From Dipodascopsis uninucleata var. uninucleata (lineage: Eukaryota; Ascomycota; Lipomycetes; Lipomycetales; Lipomycetaceae): DNA of 64,000 nt. A program made the translations under genes and the position numbers. This document shows, one piece after another, positions 58,940 to 64,000 of the stretch (its first letter is position 1; each line of letters starts with the position of its first letter). The notes beneath the pieces are model-generated. The model saw only the letters and a program-made list of their open reading frames with translations. It was not told the DNA's origin and searched no databases. The stretch is from NCBI GenBank assembly GCA_030568195.1, contig JAJLTO010000003.1:84501-148500 (forward strand), read 5' to 3'.

Positions 58940-59619
58940 AGTATTTTGTTGTAATGTGTCTAGAAATCTTTAAATTCTTTTAACTTAACAGTGCTCTTTG
59001 TTAATAGTGTAGAATGGATAATTCTTTTTCCTTTCACTGATATAAAATATTATTTGTTTCTTCATAATTTTAAAGTTCCGTGTCATGGAATAGCTCTAAT
59101 AATTGATGTTCCATTCTGTGCAAGCGTTGCATGGCTAGGAGCTTAATATTCCGAAAGATTGCTAGGAAATCCAATAGCTATTGCATATTCAGTGCAACTC
59201 CAATGGTAGTGTCTTATATTCTGGAATTATTAATCAGGAATGGTGGGTTGCTGACTCGATGTAAGAACCCTGCGAACTTGTCTTCAATGAGCTCACATAG
59301 AACGATCTGAGCCGGAACTTTGGGAAACATTTATAAGACTAAATGATACTATCTATATTCAACTGAAGGGAAATAAACATTTAAAATGACAAAAAAAATC
59401 GCTATTACAGATACACTCAAGTAGACAAATTCATACTATTTACACCTAATTAAAGTACTCAAACCAGCACTTGCCTTGGTTTATCGTTAGTCGTAGATTT
59501 TATACATAAATAACTTGAAGCATAGGTAAATCAAATGATAGTTCCCCGCGCATTAAATTGTTTGGCACAGCATGTAGCCGTATATGAACAATTAGTTAAC
59601 AAGTTATATGGCACAGAGA
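58940..59619. other. Convergent spacer between QCR2 and MAK10
   Basis: About 680 bp. No frame or RNA recognised. Confidence 0.5.
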
Positions 59620-62165
59620 CTATTTGTCTGTGATAGAGATCACAGGGAAGAAAGGATGAAATTTATCATGCTGAATAGATACAGAAACAGAGCTTGGATC
59701 GATCGAATTCGAAGTCATCTTCTTCAATTGTGAAATTGCAATATTAATACCTATACATGAGCGTACCAGACTCTGACGACAGCGCACCTCCGCATCTTGT
59801 AAGTGGTCAGGCACACGTCTCTTAGTCCAGCTGTCAGCTTTCTTACGTGCCTGTGAGAGCGATATATATGCATCATTTAGCAGCGAGTGGTCATCCCATC
59901 CGTCTCTGTTATTCATGACTTGGTAAGATTCGAACGATGGTAACTCTGGTACCCCAACGCTACTAAACGCTTTCAAGCGTAAATTATACAGTAGCTCTGG
60001 TGTTGTGTATCTGAACCTGTCACTTCTAACGGAGCTTTTATCTAAGAATGATATTAAACATCCAAGAGAAGAAAGAACTGCTAGTATGCAAATATAGGAG
60101 TGGCTTAACTCGCGATATATAGATATTTCTTCCTTCAATGATTTGATGTTCTCCAGAGACTCTAAAACCGCGTCACTGGATGGTAAATCTTTAATTGAAA
60201 AATTCGTAGATTTATGACGCATTTCCTTCTTATGCGATGTTTTAATACGGTGATTATTATTCTCTTGTATGATGTTCATTGTAGATTTCAAAACTAACTG
60301 AGTTCTGTTTAAATGATTATCCAGCACACCTAGAATATAATCTCCATACCAAAACATAAGAGACCATTCATCTAATTTGTAGATATCTAGATCAAATCCC
60401 AAGAATACCACCCACATCATTATTTCTAGTTTTCTAAAGTAAACCCAGGATGAGAAGGGTAACGGCTGTATATAGCTCTCTTTGCTATTGGAGGTTGCAA
60501 TACAACTAGGGATACTATCGGAGAAATCAATCATATCAGAAGAGCATTCAAGTCCTTCACTATCGACTTGCAACGAATCCCAATCAAGAATTGCTCCGCA
60601 GAGATTTTGCCTTAATCTAGACCTATTGTTGCACCGAATTGAAAACCAATTCTGATAGCACTATACCAGATATATTAGGTTAGTGGATTCATTATGACAT
60701 TCACTGACCTGAAAAGTAACTTACGATTTCTGCCTTCCCATAAAATTGCTGAATTTTCTCATATGCCGGGTGCTGTATACTCACTTCCATAAGATTAGAC
60801 GACAGAGGAGAAAAATGATTTATATCTGAAATTAAAACTTCTCTGATCGGCATGTCGTCTAATACTTGGCCACCCTGTATGAAGCATCTAAAGAGAGATG
60901 ATCTAGTATAAGGAAGCTGATTTGGCCTTTGAATCGAAAAAGCTCGAAAAAAATCCGAAAATTCGCGAGTATTCGTGCATTGCCGAATTAATATTACTTG
61001 CGACATTCCATGGATCAAGCTACGATACGTATCGAGCGCCAGCACATAATCCAAAGACGACTTGAATCTAGGTGGCATATTGCTTTCCAGCCTTCCCTGT
61101 ATTCCGATACTAAATGCTTCTGATAATGGACGACCCAGAGAGTGACTTGATTCAAATTTAGGAATGTCAGACTCCATCTCTAACAACAATCGGCGGATGC
61201 TCTTATATTCTGTAGCTGGTAATTCGAGCCATTCTATCATTTGCTTTCGAGAAAGCATTCGAGTAATAATTGCTTCTAATATACGCTTTTCATTCTCAGT
61301 ACTTGTCCGAAAGACTGCATGTAATGTTTCTAAAGACTCTGAAAGCGTAGAGAGCACATCGCTACATGGAACGAATTGAAGCATATCGAACCCATATGTC
61401 TGAGTTATAATGTCCTCTTCCTCCATAACTTCCTCGCACTGCAAGCGGCGACGACATATATCGCATGCTTTTATCAGTCCAAGAACATAGGCTCTAAATA
61501 CAACATGCAGAAGGATCCACTGAAGATTGTCACTGGGTTCGGCTTCTATGTCGGATCTATGTTGACTGAAATTTGCACTCTCTAGTCTTCCATTGAAATT
61601 TACCAAAACCTGCTCGACATAAAGACAAGTGAAGATGGTCTGGGTAAGTGAGCTTCCTAAATGCCATGACATCTCTAACGATAAAAGTTCATCCATAAGC
61701 CAAAGAATAACGTCCGGCGGTTGACCCCTTTCAGTATCGAATTTCCAATCGTTCGATTGCATGTCTAATAAACCAGTATCCATTTTGCTATCCATCATCT
61801 AAGACAAATTGCCCATTAGCAGTTTTCAATTTTGTGATATCTAAAAATTTCGGAAGCTTACCTCTAGAGCATTTATAGCATTGGTCAGATCGAAGTCAGA
61901 CGGTACAACAAGCCTTCCCGTATGAATTTCTTTCGGCACAATATATCCTCTATTAGCTACGTTCATGTAATAGTGATATGATTCAATGTATATACGTACT
62001 TTGTGCCTCCATCCTGAACACTTCCGTTACATCGATATAATTGAGAGCGGGCGGTCGTTGTTTAGGCACAGCACCGGTATCGCTGATGCACTCATTATTT
62101 GAAAACATGCTAGTTTGTGCTGCTAGTCCACGATCCGAAGAGTTGTCAGATTCTTTTTCAGACAT
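59620..62165 (-). CDS. MAK10: NatC N-terminal acetyltransferase auxiliary subunit Mak10/Naa35
   Basis: Non-catalytic subunit that holds the NatC complex (Naa30, Naa38) for acetylation of Met-Leu/Ile/Phe N-termini. Four exons: 62000-62165, 61862-61956, 60725-61798 and 59620-60660, giving 791 residues. Hallmarks: YIDVTEVFRMEAQ, DFDLTNAINALEMMDSKMDTG (the family DPKMDSG-type motif), the paragraph around VILWLMDELLSLEMSWHLGSS, and in exon 4 CNNRSRLRQNLCGAILDWDSLQ. Intron 1 is only 43 bp, the shortest in the window. The last exon ends in a helical region and no further exon is needed. Confidence 0.93.
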
Positions 62166-63436
62166 TTATAACCTTGCCAAAATATATTATATTCCGTTGT
62201 TGTTATGATAAAAATATTTTACAGCTTTGGGTTGTATAATGGCGCAAAAACGTACGGCCAACTTGCAGAGATGCGAGTAAAGACTGATATAAAAATTATA
62301 ACGCAATAGTTACTGAATACATATAAATCAACCAACAGTTTTTAGATCATATATCCTGGCGAGCATTATGTCCTGTTGAATGTCGTATCAGAAAGAGTCT
62401 GAACAATGATCACTTAAATGCGAATCTCAATAATTGCAAGGAACTCGACTTGCAAACCTGTTCTAGATAAATTCTAAGACGCTAGAACCACAAAACTATT
62501 ATTCCTTGCTACACACAATTGTCGAATTATCACTGCAAGATAAGATATCTAGGATTAGAAGTGAAATATCTTGTTGAAAGGATGTCAGCTCTTTAGTAGG
62601 TTTCAACGCAACAGGTTGTAACTTGAGAAAGCTCTTTAAGATAGTTCAAACGTGCAACCAATTAGCAATATTTTAATTTTAATAGCCAGTAGGACTAAAT
62701 TTTGAACAAATTTGCCGGTTTATACAATAATAATTAAAAAAGTCACTCGAATACGCTCTCTAATAAGAGATACAGAGAAAACGCACTGCTGACTTGGTTT
62801 TTCAAGCTGAGTGAGTTATTTATTAGTAATTCACCAAATAGTAGTAGTTTTAGAATATTAGTCAAGTTCCAGTCAGCATACGACAAGAATACAGGGCACA
62901 ATTGAGGTCTAACAATACAGCAGAAGCATCTATTTAACACAATAAATACCATTTTATAGGGCATATGTATCGTTATATTGAAAATAAGGGCGAGATAACC
63001 TATTACGAACGAGGATATTCGAGCTAGATAGAAATTTCTGTATAGAGTAGCAATTGATATCATTTGCCTTCAGAAATCAAAATATGACATCTTTCAGAGC
63101 CTCGCCAGAAAGCCCTGACCAGTAGCGTCTGCTTGAAAAAACTTTTAATAGGTCCGATTTCTTTCTTGATCGTATCCCAACAGAATGTTTGTGTTGGAGA
63201 TTGAATTTACAGGAATAATGGGAACTACCATATGTACAATTTTTCGTGACGACATGAGCTACATCCTGTTCGCTGTTTCGTACACGTATACACACATACA
63301 CATACACATATATATATATATATATAATTTTATTTTAATAATATCAAATAAAATAATAATTAATATGAAGATAAGAACTAGGAAATAGTGACCAACAAAT
63401 TACAATGATTCATTTAAGGCATGTCTAAAGAACTAT
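62166..63436. other. Spacer between MAK10 and ATP15
   Basis: About 1.27 kb. It contains a (CA)n-(TA)n microsatellite at 63280-63326 and several short minus-strand frames (62743-63063, 63077-63307) without ATG-led, recognisable content. No gene supported. Confidence 0.5.
63280..63326. repeat. CACATA/TA microsatellite
   Basis: Imperfect CACATA units pass into about eleven TA units. Intergenic. Confidence 0.85.
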
Positions 63437-63994
63437 TCAAGCGGAGGCCTCAGCGGTCTTAATATCCTTATATTCACCCTCTAGTAGTCATACGACAGTT
63501 AGTAATGAAATATCTAGGCCATCATCGGTCATAAAATGTAATAACTTATTCTATACTTACGCTTTCCATCTTCCCACTTGGCAGCGCGAATATCCATTTG
63601 TTCTCGTCGTTCAGCAAGGATCCGCTTGTCTTCCTTCAACGCACGGCGAGTAGCACGGGCCGCAATAGCAGCATATCGATTGTAACTATACAGAAATTTT
63701 TTATTAGCCATTTATTCAGTAATGAAAATTATCAATCACAATGTAATTATAAATATTCAGATTCAATGAAAGAAATAGTGGTCGATCAAAACGTTTAGCA
63801 AGTGGACTTTTCGGTATCAGCTCACGCCGGCACCCAATTGGACAATCGACATCCGAGAAACGCTCTTCCCGATCACTATCCTAGACGTTTGCTGTTCAAC
63901 CATTGTATATCTCCATTGAGCAATTAAATATCATGATCAGAAAAGAGTAATAAGACACTACTTACGTCAATCCAGCTTCCTTCCAGAAAGTCAT
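63437..63994 (-). CDS. ATP15: Mitochondrial ATP synthase epsilon subunit
   Basis: Small subunit of the F1 central stalk. Exons 63966-63994, 63561-63685 and 63437-63480 give 65 residues: MTFWKEAGLTYNRYAAIAAR, then the charged helix ATRRALKEDKRILAERREQM and the ending AAKWEDGKQGEYKDIKTAEA. The family start (W-K-x-A-G-[LI]-T-Y-x-R-Y) and the KW-x-x-GKQGE motif are complete across both splice junctions. Intron 1 is 280 bp; intron 2 carries a TACTAAC branch site. The gene lies just inside the right edge, so only six bases of its upstream region are seen. Confidence 0.95.
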
Positions 63995-64000
63995 TGTGTT

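Noticed and set aside
62743-63307. Minus-strand frames of 106 and 76 codons before ATP15
   Set aside because: Hydrophobic, Tyr/Ile-rich translations typical of AT-rich spacer; no splice signals or family resemblance.

Overview
The window is nuclear DNA from an intron-rich, AT-rich fungus, almost certainly an ascomycete. It encodes a Zn2Cys6 transcription factor of the UPC2-like type, a VTC polyphosphate-complex subunit with SPX and DUF202 domains, Mba1, Elp6, a Teb1/Tay1-type double-Myb telobox protein and an ubiquitin whose protein sequence matches the yeast form. Introns number about 64 in 32 protein genes. They are mostly 43-170 bp, with GTAAG/GTATG donors and TACTAAC-type branch sites close to the acceptor. 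A perfect HomolD-like box (CAGTCACA) upstream of the NAC-alpha gene and the Teb1-like protein hint at Taphrinomycotina, but a basal Saccharomycotina lineage cannot be excluded from sequence alone.

Layout. 0-10 kb: Mn-superoxide dismutase (cut by the left edge), polyubiquitin, an F-box/LRR protein, a Zn2Cys6 regulator, a small membrane protein and the SRP receptor alpha subunit. 10-22 kb: Ubc13, NAC-alpha, a coiled-coil protein, eIF1A (with a 9-nt microexon), Yif1, a DUF4336 protein and Sda1. 22-35 kb: Gna1, a solitary 5S rRNA gene, mitoribosomal mS33, Atg8, the Tay1/Teb1-like protein, Elp6, Mba1 and NEDD8/Rub1. 35-50 kb: a type II membrane glycosyltransferase-like protein, a 3.7-kb gene-free island rich in GCTGCAGCA/GCTGCGCAGC palindromes, a Vtc2/3-like subunit, an unresolved multi-pass membrane gene, an Atg37/ACBD5-like acyl-CoA-binding protein and Scd6/Lsm14. 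50-64 kb: an Edc4-like decapping scaffold, a Poc4/PAC4-like chaperone, RNA polymerase III subunit Rpc82, cytochrome bc1 core protein 2, NatC subunit Mak10 and ATP synthase epsilon.

The genes are housekeeping genes of many pathways and do not form one operon-like system. Some themes recur. Protein modifiers: ubiquitin, NEDD8, Atg8 and Ubc13. mRNA decay: Scd6 and Edc4, divergently paired. Mitochondria: Sod2, mS33, Mba1, Qcr2 and Atp15. ER/Golgi traffic: SRP receptor, NAC and Yif1. Autophagy and peroxisomes: Atg8 and Atg37. No retroelement, virus-like element, CRISPR array or tRNA was recognised. All exon joins were worked out by hand from splice signals and family resemblance.
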